This document shows, piece by piece, positions 35,040-43,661 of a DNA stretch of 64,000 bases. This stretch comes from JAUILA01 sp050289805. Lineage in GTDB: Bacteria; Bacteroidota; Bacteroidia; Cytophagales; Cyclobacteriaceae. Every line of letters begins with the position of its first letter. Position 1 is the first letter of the stretch. Location of the stretch: NCBI GenBank assembly GCA_050289805.1, contig JBNKGL010000005.1, forward strand, positions 1 through 64,000, in the 5' to 3' direction. The position numbers were made by a program, and so were the translations under genes. The notes beneath the pieces are model-generated. The model was not told where the DNA came from and ran no database searches. It saw nothing but the letters and a program-made list of their open reading frames with translations.

Positions 35040-37492
35040 GAATTGTGACTGATTATGATAAAACGATTTTAGAACCTGCCTTTAACTGGTTTCATTCAAA
35101 AGGTTGGGAAGTATTTCCATTTCAGGAGGAAGCGTGGAAAGCCTATCTGAACGGGGAGAATGGCCTTGTAAATGCCCCAACCGGTAGTGGTAAGACATAC
35201 TCGCTCGCGCTGCCCATCATGATGGATTATATGCGTAAAACCCCCCGTAATGGCATTGTAGCTATTTGGATTACCCCGATCAAGGCGCTGGCAAGAGAAA
35301 TTTACCTGGCTGTTGAGCGGGCCGCCACGGGTCTGAATCTGCCATGGGAAGTTGCACTGAGGACCGGAGATACTTCCACGAAGGAAAGGGAACGCCTGCG
35401 AAAGTCACCACCGCACTTTCTGATTACAACGCCCGAAAGCCTGCACCTCATGCTCGCGCAAAAAGGGTATACAACATATTTTAAGGACCTTCAGGCAATT
35501 GTTTGTGATGAATGGCATGAATTGCTGGGCTCAAAGCGCGGTGTGCAAATGGAACTTGCGCTTTCAAGGTTGAAGAATATTGCACCCGGCCTCCGTATCT
35601 GGGGAATCTCTGCAACAATCGGTAATATGGAACAGGCTCTTCATGCCCTGCTCGGCACCGATATGCACAACAAGCCCTACAGAATGATCCGGGCAGATAT
35701 CCCGAAATTAATTGAAGTGGAGTCTGTACTGCCCGACGCTGTCGAAGAATTACCATGGGCCGGCCACCTGGGAGCCAGGCTGATTGATAAGGTGATTCCG
35801 ATCATCAAGGAGAGCCGCAGCACACTTATTTTTACCAATACCAGGTCATTTGCGGAGATCTGGTATCAAAAATTATTACAGAGAGCCCCGGAACTCGCCG
35901 GTGTGATGGCCATGCATCATGGCAGTATCAGCCGGGAATTGCGCGACTGGGTAGAAAACGCCCTTCATGAAGAACAGCTTAAGGCCGTGGTATGTACATC
36001 ATCGCTCGACCTGGGGGTCGACTTCAGGCCGGTTGAGACGATTATACAGGTGGGAAGCCCGAAGGGTGTCGCACGTTTTATGCAGCGGGCCGGAAGGTCA
36101 GGTCACCAGCCCGGAGCGAAAAGTAAGATTTACTTTGTGCCGACGCATTCACTTGAGCTCATCGAGGCAGCTGCGCTTCGAAGTGCAATCAGCGAAAATG
36201 TCGTGGAAGACCGGATACCCTATATCCGTTCTTTCGATGTACTCGCCCAATATTTGGTGACCCTCGCGGTTTCTGAAGGGTTTGATGCAGATCAGTTGTA
36301 CAGTGAGGTCACCTCAACATTTAGTTATGAGAGCGTTTCACCGGAAGAATGGAGGTGGCTGTTAAATTTTGTAACTACCGGAGGAAATTCCCTGACCGCC
36401 TACGATGAATTCCGGAAGGTGGAACGGGAAGAAGGAAAATACAAGGTTACGAGCAGGCGGATCGCCTATCGGCACCGGCTGTCAATAGGTACCATTGTGA
36501 GTGATGCCGCCGTCCATGTAAAGTATCTATCCGGAAAGTATATCGGCACGATTGAGGAATGGTTTATTTCAAGAATATCTCCCGGGGATGTTTTCTGGTT
36601 CGCCGGCCGTAACCTTGAGCTGGTACGCATTAAGGAAATGACCGCGCAGGTTCGGAATTCAAAGCGCAAGTCAGGCGCCGTTCCCTCATGGCAGGGGGGA
36701 AGAATGCCCCTGAGTTCCCAGATGTCGGTGATGCTGCGTAAAAAGCTTGATGAGATCACAAGACCTGAACACCTGACAGATCCTGAACTCCTCTTTCTGA
36801 AACCTCTTATGCAGATTCAGAAAGAACGGTCCCATCTCCCGGACAAGGATGAGTTTCTTGTTGAATATTTTGAAAGCGAAGAGGGATATCACCTGGTAAT
36901 GTATCCTTTTGAGGGGAGGCTGGTTCATGAAGGGATCGCTGCAGTCGTAGCGCACCGCATTTCGAAGATGGCACCGATTAGTTTTAGTATTGCTATGAAT
37001 GACTATGGGTTTGAGCTGCTATCTGATCAGGAAATTCCATATATGGAAGCGCTTGAGACGGATGTGTTGTCGACAGATAATCTATGGGCTGATATCCAGG
37101 CCAGTATTAATTCGGTGGAAATGGCCCGGCGAAGATTCCGTGATATTGCCTCGATCGCCGGCCTGGTGTTTAAAGGCTATCCCGGAAAACCATTGAAGGA
37201 CCGACACCTGCAGTCTTCATCGCAGCTGTTTTTTGATGTATTTCATGAATACGAATCTGATAATTTGTTGCTCTTGCAGGCATATGAGGAGGTAATGGAT
37301 TTTCAGCTCGAGGAGGCACGGATGCGCCAGGCACTGGAACGGATAAACCAGCAGCGGATAGTGGTGCGCGAACCGGCAAAGGCAACGCCATTCGCATTCC
37401 CTATCATGGTTGACCGTTTGAGCAGGGATAAGCTTACCTCTGAAAAACTTGAAGACAGAATCCGTCGGATGGAATTACAATTTGAAAACTGA
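35036..37492 (+). CDS. lhr: Lhr-core DEXH-box DNA helicase of the repair cluster
   Basis: An 818-residue superfamily 2 helicase that moves 3' to 5' along DNA in characterised Lhr-core proteins. Motifs: NAPTGSGKT (46-54), DEWH (158-161), SAT (192-194), HHGSISRELR, and QRAGRSGH (350-357). A winged-helix and Lhr-specific beta-barrel region fills 400-800. The start is GTG at 35036, sharing four bases with the stop of the PAS-DHp gene; another GTG at 35045 is possible. The neighbouring MBL exonuclease, ligase and PdeM genes identify the cluster. Confidence 0.92.
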   Translation: MRIVTDYDKTILEPAFNWFHSKGWEVFPFQEEAWKAYLNGENGLVNAPTGSGKTYSLALPIMMDYMRKTPRNGIVAIWITPIKALAREIYLAVERAATGLNLPWEVALRTGDTSTKERERLRKSPPHFLITTPESLHLMLAQKGYTTYFKDLQAIVCDEWHELLGSKRGVQMELALSRLKNIAPGLRIWGISATIGNMEQALHALLGTDMHNKPYRMIRADIPKLIEVESVLPDAVEELPWAGHLGARLIDKVIPIIKESRSTLIFTNTRSFAEIWYQKLLQRAPELAGVMAMHHGSISRELRDWVENALHEEQLKAVVCTSSLDLGVDFRPVETIIQVGSPKGVARFMQRAGRSGHQPGAKSKIYFVPTHSLELIEAAALRSAISENVVEDRIPYIRSFDVLAQYLVTLAVSEGFDADQLYSEVTSTFSYESVSPEEWRWLLNFVTTGGNSLTAYDEFRKVEREEGKYKVTSRRIAYRHRLSIGTIVSDAAVHVKYLSGKYIGTIEEWFISRISPGDVFWFAGRNLELVRIKEMTAQVRNSKRKSGAVPSWQGGRMPLSSQMSVMLRKKLDEITRPEHLTDPELLFLKPLMQIQKERSHLPDKDEFLVEYFESEEGYHLVMYPFEGRLVHEGIAAVVAHRISKMAPISFSIAMNDYGFELLSDQEIPYMEALETDVLSTDNLWADIQASINSVEMARRRFRDIASIAGLVFKGYPGKPLKDRHLQSSSQLFFDVFHEYESDNLLLLQAYEEVMDFQLEEARMRQALERINQQRIVVREPAKATPFAFPIMVDRLSRDKLTSEKLEDRIRRMELQFEN

Positions 37493-37510
37493 AGATGCTA
37501 GTTTTGAGGA

Positions 37511-38152
37511 ATGGAAATGAGGGTTGAACTGGCCGGAACCGAATGTTTGCTATTGCCTGAAAAAGCGCTTTTCTGGGAATCGGAGAGGACCCTGATGATT
37601 GCTGATCTGCATCTTGGGAAGATAAATCATTTCCGGAGGTCGGGTGTTGCCCTGCCGGATCAGCCGAATGAGGAGAATTTAAACCGGCTGATATCCCTGC
37701 TCCGGGGATTTGAACCCGATCGCGTTATTTTTTTAGGGGATCTTTTTCATAGTCATTATAATGATGAGTGGGAAGCTTTCGGACAGGTACTAGGGCATTT
37801 TCCATCCATCAGTTTTGAACTTGTCATGGGAAACCATGATATCATGAGCAGACATCAATATGAAAAGCATAACCTTCTGATGCACGAGCCTTCGCTGCAG
37901 ATGGGGCCCTTCCTGCTTTCACACGAACCCCTGGAAGATTTTTCAGGGTATAATCTCGCAGGTCACATTCATCCCGGTGTGCGAATGTTTGGGAAGGGCC
38001 GGCAACACCTTCGGTTTCCCTGTTTTTATTTTGGTCCTGATCAGGGCATCCTGCCGGCATTTGGTGCGTTCACAGGTACGCACCCAATGAAGCCAAAAGG
38101 GGAGGATCAAATTTTTATTATCGCTGAAAACCGCGTAATCAAGGTAAAATAG
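37511..38152 (+). CDS. pdeM: Ligase-associated metallophosphoesterase (PdeM/MPE)
   Basis: A 213-residue calcineurin-like phosphoesterase, the manganese-dependent endonuclease/phosphoesterase of the Lhr cluster. All metal motifs are present: ADLHLGK (Asp32, His34), FLGDLFHS (Asp77), GNHD (Asn108, His109), LLSHEP (His138) and GHIHP (His152, His154). Start codons at 37511 and 37517 (MRVEL) are both possible. It lies 18 bases after the helicase. No hairpin terminator follows before the sigma factor promoter. Confidence 0.92.
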   Translation: MEMRVELAGTECLLLPEKALFWESERTLMIADLHLGKINHFRRSGVALPDQPNEENLNRLISLLRGFEPDRVIFLGDLFHSHYNDEWEAFGQVLGHFPSISFELVMGNHDIMSRHQYEKHNLLMHEPSLQMGPFLLSHEPLEDFSGYNLAGHIHPGVRMFGKGRQHLRFPCFYFGPDQGILPAFGAFTGTHPMKPKGEDQIFIIAENRVIKVK

Positions 38153-38180
38153 GCCTTTCTGAAATTTTTTTTAACTAAGT

Positions 38181-38206
38181 TGTAACATAATATAGTTACA
38201 GTCGTC
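38181..38206 (+). promoter_or_regulatory. Candidate ECF-type promoter and inverted repeat
   Basis: TGTAAC (38181-38186) is followed by a 16-base spacer and CGTC (38203-38206). This is the classic layout of promoters read by ECF sigma factors (AAC-type -35, CGTC-type -10). The site sits directly before an ECF sigma gene. The same TGTAAC also forms a perfect 6-bp inverted repeat with GTTACA (38195-38200), spacing 8. The distance to the ATG at 38220 leaves a leader of only a few bases. Confidence 0.45.
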
Positions 38207-38219
38207 TCCTAATTGAATC

Positions 38220-38738
38220 ATGAGTTTAGAAGCTTTTAAATCACGTGTTTTACCTGTAAAAAACAAACTGTACAGGTTCGCTTACAGGTTACTGGGTGAT
38301 GATTCAGAAGCACAGGATGTTGTGCAGGAAGTGCTCATTAAAGTATGGGACAGGCATGACAAAATGGATGAACTGGAAAATATGGAAGCATGGTGCATGC
38401 GGGTTACGCGAAACCTGTCGTACGACAAGCTGAAATCCAGGCAACGAAGAATGACAGATTCGTTAGACGACGGATTTGATATCGGGGCGCCGGAAGAAAG
38501 CACCCCCTACAGATCTGCCGAAACAAAAGATACTATGCGGATGATCCGACAATTAATGGAAAGACTACCTGATAAACAGCGGCATGTAATGCAGCTCAGG
38601 GATATTGAAGGATATAGTTACAAAGAGATCGGTGAAATCCTGGAATTAGACATGAGCCAGGTAAAAGTGAATCTCTTCCGCGCAAGAAAACAAATCAGGG
38701 AAAGCCTGATAAATGCAACACAATATGGACTACAATAG
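38220..38738 (+). CDS. ECF-type RNA polymerase sigma factor
   Basis: A 172-residue sigma-70 family factor. Region 2 (about 20-90) has the typical FAYRLLGDDSEAQDVVQEVL and MEAWCMRVTRNLSYDKLKSR. Region 4 (about 115-165) has the helix-turn-helix YSYKEIGEILELDMSQVKVN. No extra C-terminal domain. It is followed by an overlapping membrane protein gene that is probably its anti-sigma factor, then three DUF4252 genes. The upstream site at 38181-38206 suggests autoregulation. Confidence 0.93.
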   Translation: MSLEAFKSRVLPVKNKLYRFAYRLLGDDSEAQDVVQEVLIKVWDRHDKMDELENMEAWCMRVTRNLSYDKLKSRQRRMTDSLDDGFDIGAPEESTPYRSAETKDTMRMIRQLMERLPDKQRHVMQLRDIEGYSYKEIGEILELDMSQVKVNLFRARKQIRESLINATQYGLQ

Positions 38739-39285
38739 AATAGAAGAACTGCTCACCCGATACTGGGAATGCGAGACGACCCTCGAAGAGGAACGCGAGC
38801 TGAAAGCCTTCTTTCAGTCCGGAAATGTTCCCGACAAATGGAAGAAGGAAGCTGCATTGTTTACCTATTTCCGTGAGGAACGCGAAGAGGGGCAACTCGG
38901 TGAGTTTTTTGATCACCGGATCCTTGAGCAGGTACATGAACTGGAAGGCCGCACGAATGTGGAAAAAGCAGGAAAAGTACGCCGGATGTGGCAGGACATT
39001 AGTAAAGTCGCCGCAGTGATCCTGGTGCTGGTTACTGCGGTGTACTTTGCCCGTGATGAGTATCTGGAGAACCAGGCGCAAATCAATGAACCGATCGCCA
39101 ACAGTGAATCAGTTCAGGAGGCAAGAGAGGCATATGAGCAAACAAAGGCCGCACTGCTGATGCTGTCAAAATCAATGAACAAGGGAACCAAGCAGGTAGG
39201 AAAAATGGCGGTTTTTAATGAAGCACAGGAAATTGTACGGAACGATGTGACCGATACGGATAAAGAAAAAGAAACAAGAAATTAA
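38713..39285 (+). CDS. Membrane anti-sigma factor candidate
   Basis: A 190-residue protein with one transmembrane helix at about 99-115 (VAAVILVLVTAVYFA). The cytoplasmic N-terminus contains a helical TRYWECETTLEEERELKAFF segment resembling zinc-less anti-sigma domains; no HxxxCxxC zinc motif is present. The periplasmic tail is Glu- and Lys-rich. Its start overlaps the sigma gene by 26 bases (or 14 from the ATG at 38725), which is the usual sigma/anti-sigma coupling. The anti-sigma role is inferred from topology and position. Confidence 0.7.
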   Translation: MQHNMDYNRIEELLTRYWECETTLEEERELKAFFQSGNVPDKWKKEAALFTYFREEREEGQLGEFFDHRILEQVHELEGRTNVEKAGKVRRMWQDISKVAAVILVLVTAVYFARDEYLENQAQINEPIANSESVQEAREAYEQTKAALLMLSKSMNKGTKQVGKMAVFNEAQEIVRNDVTDTDKEKETRN

Positions 39286-39304
39286 AAAATTGAAATAAGA
39301 AACG

Positions 39305-39823
39305 ATGAAAAAGTTAATAGCCTTTGGAATAGTAATGATGATGGCCCTGCAGCTAAGCGCTCAGGACGCGATCTCCAAGTTCTTCAGCAAGTATGAAGAC
39401 GACGACAGCTTCACACATGTGAATGTTACAAAACGAATGTTCAGTCTCTTTACAGACCTTGATATGGAAGACCAGGAAGATAAGGAACTGATGGATGCCA
39501 TATCCAAGCTTGACGGACTCAAAATCCTTGCGAAAGACGACATTACCAACGGTAAAGCCCTCTACAAGGAAGCGTTCACATTACTTCCCAGTAAAGAGTA
39601 TGATGAGCTCATGTCAGTACGCGATGAAGACACAGATATGAAGTTCATGATCAAGGAAAAGAACGGAATCATCAATGAACTCCTGATGGTCATGGGAGGA
39701 AATGAAGAGTTCTTTATAATGAGCCTCACCGGAGATATCGACCTCAAACAGGTGGCCCGCCTATCAAAGGGAATGGATATCGATGGCCTTGAAGGATTGG
39801 AGAAACTCAATGACAAAGACTAA
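39305..39823 (+). CDS. DUF4252 protein 1
   Basis: A 172-residue exported protein with a signal peptide (1-19, ALQLSAQ). The body matches the DUF4252 pattern: FFSKYEDDDSFTHVNVTKRM near the start, LDGLKILAKDD, YDELMSVRDEDTDMKFMIKE, and a final ISLTGDIDLKQVARL-like strand (here MSLTGDIDLKQVARL). The function is unknown; a location at the outer periplasm is inferred from the signal peptide. It is the first of three tandem paralogues downstream of the sigma/anti-sigma pair. Confidence 0.85.
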   Translation: MKKLIAFGIVMMMALQLSAQDAISKFFSKYEDDDSFTHVNVTKRMFSLFTDLDMEDQEDKELMDAISKLDGLKILAKDDITNGKALYKEAFTLLPSKEYDELMSVRDEDTDMKFMIKEKNGIINELLMVMGGNEEFFIMSLTGDIDLKQVARLSKGMDIDGLEGLEKLNDKD

Positions 39824-39866
39824 TAACAACACGAATTTTAACAACTCAAAATAAATAACGACAACC

Positions 39867-40373
39867 ATGAAAAATTTACTTATCATCCTCTTTTTTGCAT
39901 CAACTGCGGTATATTCTCAAAGTAAAAGCGCCGCAGCTTTCCAGGAGAAATATAAGGACGACCGTGATGCAACGGTTGTAAGTATCAACGGCAGCCTTTT
40001 CAATCTTTTTGCCAACATCGCCGAAGCCGCAGACGAAGCAGACGAAGAAGCCCAGGCAATGGCACGCATTGCGAAGAATATCAACTCCCTGAAAATCATC
40101 TCGGTGCCTGTATACCGTTCAGGCCTGCAGCCTGATGCGATTCTTCAGCTTCGCAAGGACTTGATCAGTGAAAAATATGATGAATTGATGCAGGTGCGTG
40201 ATGGTCAGGATCGTGTTTACTTCCTCGCACAGGGAGATGAAAAGGAAGTACGTAATATGTACGTCCTTATCCAGGAAGATGAAGATTTTACCATGCTGGA
40301 GATCGATGGCACCTTGAATATGTCGGATCTGTCCTACCTTGCCCGTCACCACGGAAATATCGACATCGATTAA
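39867..40373 (+). CDS. DUF4252 protein 2
   Basis: A 168-residue paralogue of the preceding gene with its own signal peptide (ASTAVYSQ). Shared landmarks are KYKDDRDATVVSINGSLFNL, INSLKIISVPVY, YDELMQVRDGQDRVYFLAQ and LEIDGTLNMSDLSYLARH. An acidic Ala-Glu-Asp run (IAEAADEADEEAQAM) takes the place of the acidic loop seen in paralogue 1. It lies 43 bases after paralogue 1 and 63 before paralogue 3. Confidence 0.85.
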   Translation: MKNLLIILFFASTAVYSQSKSAAAFQEKYKDDRDATVVSINGSLFNLFANIAEAADEADEEAQAMARIAKNINSLKIISVPVYRSGLQPDAILQLRKDLISEKYDELMQVRDGQDRVYFLAQGDEKEVRNMYVLIQEDEDFTMLEIDGTLNMSDLSYLARHHGNIDID

Positions 40374-40390
40374 AATTAATTTACTAAATT

Positions 40391-40422
40391 ATGCCAATTC
40401 CTCTTCGGAGGGATTGGCTTAT
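40391..40422 (+). terminator. Stable UUCG hairpin between DUF4252 genes 2 and 3
   Basis: GCCAATTCC (40393-40401) pairs with GGGATTGGC (40410-40418), with one G-T pair; the inner TC/GA extends the stem to 11 pairs and closes a TTCG tetraloop. The following bases (TTATCTTATTCT) are only moderately T-rich, so it may be a partial terminator, an RNA processing site or an mRNA stabiliser that lowers expression of the third gene. Confidence 0.55.
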
Positions 40423-40436
40423 CTTATTCTGATATC

Positions 40437-40931
40437 ATGAAGAAATTATTCCTCCTGCTTATCGTTCTCGCGATGCAGATGCCGCTTTTGATGGCGCAGA
40501 GCGAGACTACCGATCAATTTCATAAAAATCATGATGAGGCATTTGCCCTCTTTTTTTACAGGAATACGTTACGTATGCTGAATATGAAGGATAACGCCGA
40601 GTTAGAGGCACTCATTCGTGACATAGAAAAGATGAAATTTCTTCGAATCTCGAAATCTGAATCTGATTTCGACAGGGATCAATACAAAGCCCTGGTAAGC
40701 AAATATCATGATGAAGAATTTGAAGACCTGATGACAATGCGTTCTGAAGGTTCTAACCTGAACGTCTTTATCAAAGAGAAAAATAAAGTCACCAAAGGCC
40801 TGGTTGTATTACTCGATAATGATGACGACTTTGCCATTCTGGATATTAAAGGCGCTGTGCCGCTGGATCGCGTTGCTGAACTCATGAATTATGTGCGTTC
40901 TACCGAAGATCTTGATTTGAACTGGGACTAA
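40437..40931 (+). CDS. DUF4252 protein 3
   Basis: A 164-residue member of the same tandem family, signal peptide about 1-20 (MPLLMAQ). Landmarks: FALFFYRNTLRMLNMKDNAE, KMKFLRISKSESD, FEDLMTMRSEGSNLNVFIKE, and LDIKGAVPLDRVAELMNY. It is the most diverged of the three paralogues. It is followed after 13 bases by an ABC transporter gene, so it links the sigma operon to that transporter. Confidence 0.83.
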   Translation: MKKLFLLLIVLAMQMPLLMAQSETTDQFHKNHDEAFALFFYRNTLRMLNMKDNAELEALIRDIEKMKFLRISKSESDFDRDQYKALVSKYHDEEFEDLMTMRSEGSNLNVFIKEKNKVTKGLVVLLDNDDDFAILDIKGAVPLDRVAELMNYVRSTEDLDLNWD

Positions 40932-40944
40932 AACTAACAGGAAT

Positions 40945-41844
40945 TTGACTGCTGTTCTTGAAATTAAAAACCTCACGAAACGATATGGCCGGATTACGGC
41001 CGTAAATGATTTGTCGCTGAAGGTTGAAAAAGGAAGTGTATTCGGGATACTTGGGCCTAACGGAAGTGGTAAAACCACCACCCTGGGGATTATCCTGGAT
41101 GTGATAAACCGCACAGGCGGAGAATATTTGTGGTTTGGTAAACAAGGGGATAACCAGGTTCGGAAAAGGATCGGGGCAATCCTCGAAACACCAATCTTCT
41201 ATCCGTATTTATCTGCCATTAAAAACCTGGAGATCGTTGCCGATATCAAGGGGGCTCCAATGTCAAATATTGAGCCCGTTCTAAAAAAGGTTGAACTTTA
41301 TGAACGGAGGGATGACAAATACCGAACCTATAGTCTCGGTATGAAACAGCGCTTGTCCATTGCCTCGGCATTACTCTGTGATCCGGAGGTGATGATACTG
41401 GATGAACCAACCAATGGTCTTGATCCCCAGGGAATCGCCGAGATCAGGGAACTGATCAAGCAAATCGCCCTGGAAGGTAAGACCATCATTCTGGCAAGTC
41501 ATTTACTGGATGAGGTTCAGAAGGTATGCAGTCATTTCTGTGTACTCAAGAAGGGTTCATTACTCTATTCCGGACTGGTGGAAGAAGTGAGTGCCGGACT
41601 GGTTCAGGTGGAGATCAGGTCGGATTCTCCCGATCTTGAAAAAGCCTTGTCTGATTATGAAGGTGCCTCAAAAACGGAACGTGAGCTCCATGGTTATATG
41701 GTTACACTAACCGAAAATCATGATGCTGCCCACCTGAACGCTTATCTCCATCAGCAGGGGATTACGCTAAATCATCTTGTTACCCAGCGTAAGAGCCTCG
41801 AAAAACAATTCCTTGAACTATTAGCCGAATCTGATCATGCTTAG
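40945..41844 (+). CDS. ABC transporter ATP-binding protein
   Basis: A 299-residue ABC-2-type ATPase. Walker A GPNGSGKTT is at 37-45, the signature reads YSLGMKQRLSIA (instead of LSGGQ, as in this subfamily), and Walker B is VMILDEPTNGLDPQG with the following SH loop LASHLLDEV. The start codon is TTG at 40945; no earlier or nearby ATG gives the conserved opening MTAVLEIKNLTKRYG. It overlaps the permease gene by 8 bases and together they form a likely exporter or membrane-modifying ABC pair. Confidence 0.9.
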   Translation: MTAVLEIKNLTKRYGRITAVNDLSLKVEKGSVFGILGPNGSGKTTTLGIILDVINRTGGEYLWFGKQGDNQVRKRIGAILETPIFYPYLSAIKNLEIVADIKGAPMSNIEPVLKKVELYERRDDKYRTYSLGMKQRLSIASALLCDPEVMILDEPTNGLDPQGIAEIRELIKQIALEGKTIILASHLLDEVQKVCSHFCVLKKGSLLYSGLVEEVSAGLVQVEIRSDSPDLEKALSDYEGASKTERELHGYMVTLTENHDAAHLNAYLHQQGITLNHLVTQRKSLEKQFLELLAESDHA

Positions 41845-42643
41845 ACTGCTCCGAATTGACCTGAGAAAACTGGCCAACTACCGACCATTCTGGGTTTTGA
41901 CCATCCTGTATGGGTTTCTGATTGTCAGTATACCTATTTCAGTAATAGAATTTTTAAAATGGCTTAAAACCAAGGGTGCGGAATTCGACGGTTTTGATCC
42001 AATGCGAATTCCGATCCTGTACTTTCCCGATATCTGGCAGAATATAACCTATGTGTATACGCTGCCGATCATGAAAATATTCCTGGCAATCATCGTAATC
42101 ATTTCGATATCAAATGAGTACAGCTATAAAACCGTACGGCAGAATATCATCGATGGCTTCAGCCGATGGGAATTCCTGGTTTCCAAGTTGTCAACCGTCG
42201 TGCTCCTTGCCCTTGCGGGATCGGCAGTGGTCTTTGTGACCGGATTGTTAACCGGACTTATTTACACTCCGGATGTTGAGATGAAATATGTACTGGAGGG
42301 GATGGAGTTTGTTTTCGCCTATTTCCTGGATATGCTTTTCTATCTGGTACTGGCATTTTTCCTCACGACCTTCCTGAAACGTTCCGCTTTAACGGTATTT
42401 ATTCTGCTAATCTGGCGGCCAATAGAATTCATCATCATCGCCAATATCCCTGATTCGGTTTCATGGATAGGTGATCTGTTGCCCATGCAGGCGGCAACTA
42501 ATCTGATAGATGTGCCATTTCCCAGGTATTGGTTTCAGGAGATAACTGATTATATCCCGATTACGGCCCTTCTGATCGTACTGGGTTATATCACACTCTT
42601 TGTTTACCTGCTGTATCGAAACTTGAGGAGATCTGATCTGTAA
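41837..42643 (+). CDS. ABC-2 type permease
   Basis: A 268-residue inner-membrane protein with about six transmembrane helices, beginning near residue 18 (FWVLTILYGFLIVSIPI) and including a central IFLAIIVIISISNEYSYKTVRQNIIDG segment of the ABC-2 fold. It partners the preceding ATPase. The substrate is unknown. Convergent with the CDF gene, one base between the stop codons. Confidence 0.85.
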   Translation: MLRLLRIDLRKLANYRPFWVLTILYGFLIVSIPISVIEFLKWLKTKGAEFDGFDPMRIPILYFPDIWQNITYVYTLPIMKIFLAIIVIISISNEYSYKTVRQNIIDGFSRWEFLVSKLSTVVLLALAGSAVVFVTGLLTGLIYTPDVEMKYVLEGMEFVFAYFLDMLFYLVLAFFLTTFLKRSALTVFILLIWRPIEFIIIANIPDSVSWIGDLLPMQAATNLIDVPFPRYWFQEITDYIPITALLIVLGYITLFVYLLYRNLRRSDL

Positions 42644-42644
42644 A

Positions 42645-43529
42645 TTAACTATGATGGGCGCCCAGCGGTTCAATGTGGATCAGAACATCGGCAATTTCCG
42701 GGAATGTGCTTTTCAGATGATCCTTCAATGCATGTGAAATATCGTGTCCTTGTTTGACCGTAATATTGGCATCAACGATCGTGTGCAGGTCTACGTGATA
42801 GGTCATTCCTAACTTTCTCACATAACACTTTTCGGTTGCGAGTACACCGGGAACCTTGACTGATTCCTGTCGTATGCCTTCCACGAATTCATCGTACTGA
42901 TGTTCATCCATGATCTCTCCCAGTGCCGGCCGGAAGATCAGGTATGCATTATAAATAATAAAGCCGGAAGCGACCAGGGCCGCCCAGTCATCTGCCGTTT
43001 CATAGCCTTTCCCGAAGATCAGGGCAATTGAAATGCCGGCAAAGGCAGTCAGCGAAGTGATGGCGTCACTTCTGTGATGCCAGGCATCGGCCGTGAGTGC
43101 GGTACTCTTCGTTTCACGTCCTTTGCGAGCCACGAAGCGGTAGGAGATTTCTTTGATAATTATAATTACACCAAGGATGATCAGCGTATACGGCTCCGGC
43201 GTTTTATGCGGTGTTTTGATGTGTTGAATACTTTCATGAGCGATTACCACTGCAGAGATCACCAGAAACAGGACCACCACAAAAGTTATCAGGGGTTCCG
43301 CTTTACCATGACCGTAGGGATGATTATCATCAGCAGGACGGCTCGCATATTTGAGCCCGATCAGCACGAGCAATGAGGAAAAAATGTCGGTAGTTGACTC
43401 GATGGCATCGGCGATCAGCGCATAGGAATTCCCGAAGAAACCGGCCAGGAATTTTATAACTGCGAGGACGGTGTTTCCTGCAATGCTGAAATAGGTAGTC
43501 CGAATGGCTTTTTGCTGGTTTTCTGCCAT
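42645..43529 (-). CDS. Cation diffusion facilitator (CDF) transporter
   Basis: A 294-residue inner-membrane metal/H+ antiporter. Metal-binding helices are ALIADAIESTTDIF (helix 2) and ALTADAWHHRSDAI (helix 5, His and Asp ligands). The family loop HPYGHGKAE follows helix 2, and a cytoplasmic C-terminal domain (GVLATEKCYVRKLG, DVLIHIEP) ends the protein. Substrates of the family are Zn2+, Fe2+, Mn2+, Co2+ or Cd2+; helix 2 has Glu where ferrous transporters have Asp. I start at MAENQQKAIR (43529), since a perfect -7 promoter box ends four bases upstream; a longer frame goes to 43604. Confidence 0.88.
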   Translation of the reverse strand: MAENQQKAIRTTYFSIAGNTVLAVIKFLAGFFGNSYALIADAIESTTDIFSSLLVLIGLKYASRPADDNHPYGHGKAEPLITFVVVLFLVISAVVIAHESIQHIKTPHKTPEPYTLIILGVIIIIKEISYRFVARKGRETKSTALTADAWHHRSDAITSLTAFAGISIALIFGKGYETADDWAALVASGFIIYNAYLIFRPALGEIMDEHQYDEFVEGIRQESVKVPGVLATEKCYVRKLGMTYHVDLHTIVDANITVKQGHDISHALKDHLKSTFPEIADVLIHIEPLGAHHS

Positions 43530-43533
43530 TTCG

Positions 43534-43541
43534 CAAAGATA
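43534..43541 (-). promoter_or_regulatory. -7 promoter box at the CDF start codon
   Basis: Read on the minus strand, TATCTTTG (43541 to 43534) is a perfect TAnnTTTG box. Four bases (CGAA) separate it from the ATG at 43529. A leaderless transcript is the simplest reading. Confidence 0.5.
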
Positions 43542-43661
43542 CAAGAGTGCGGTATAGATTCCGGCTCGCCGGGTAATATTTCGGTTGCCGTTGAAATAAT
43601 TCATCCGATGAAATAAAGGAAATTGGATTCAAACCTTTATTTTCAGGGAAAAACAGATTCC

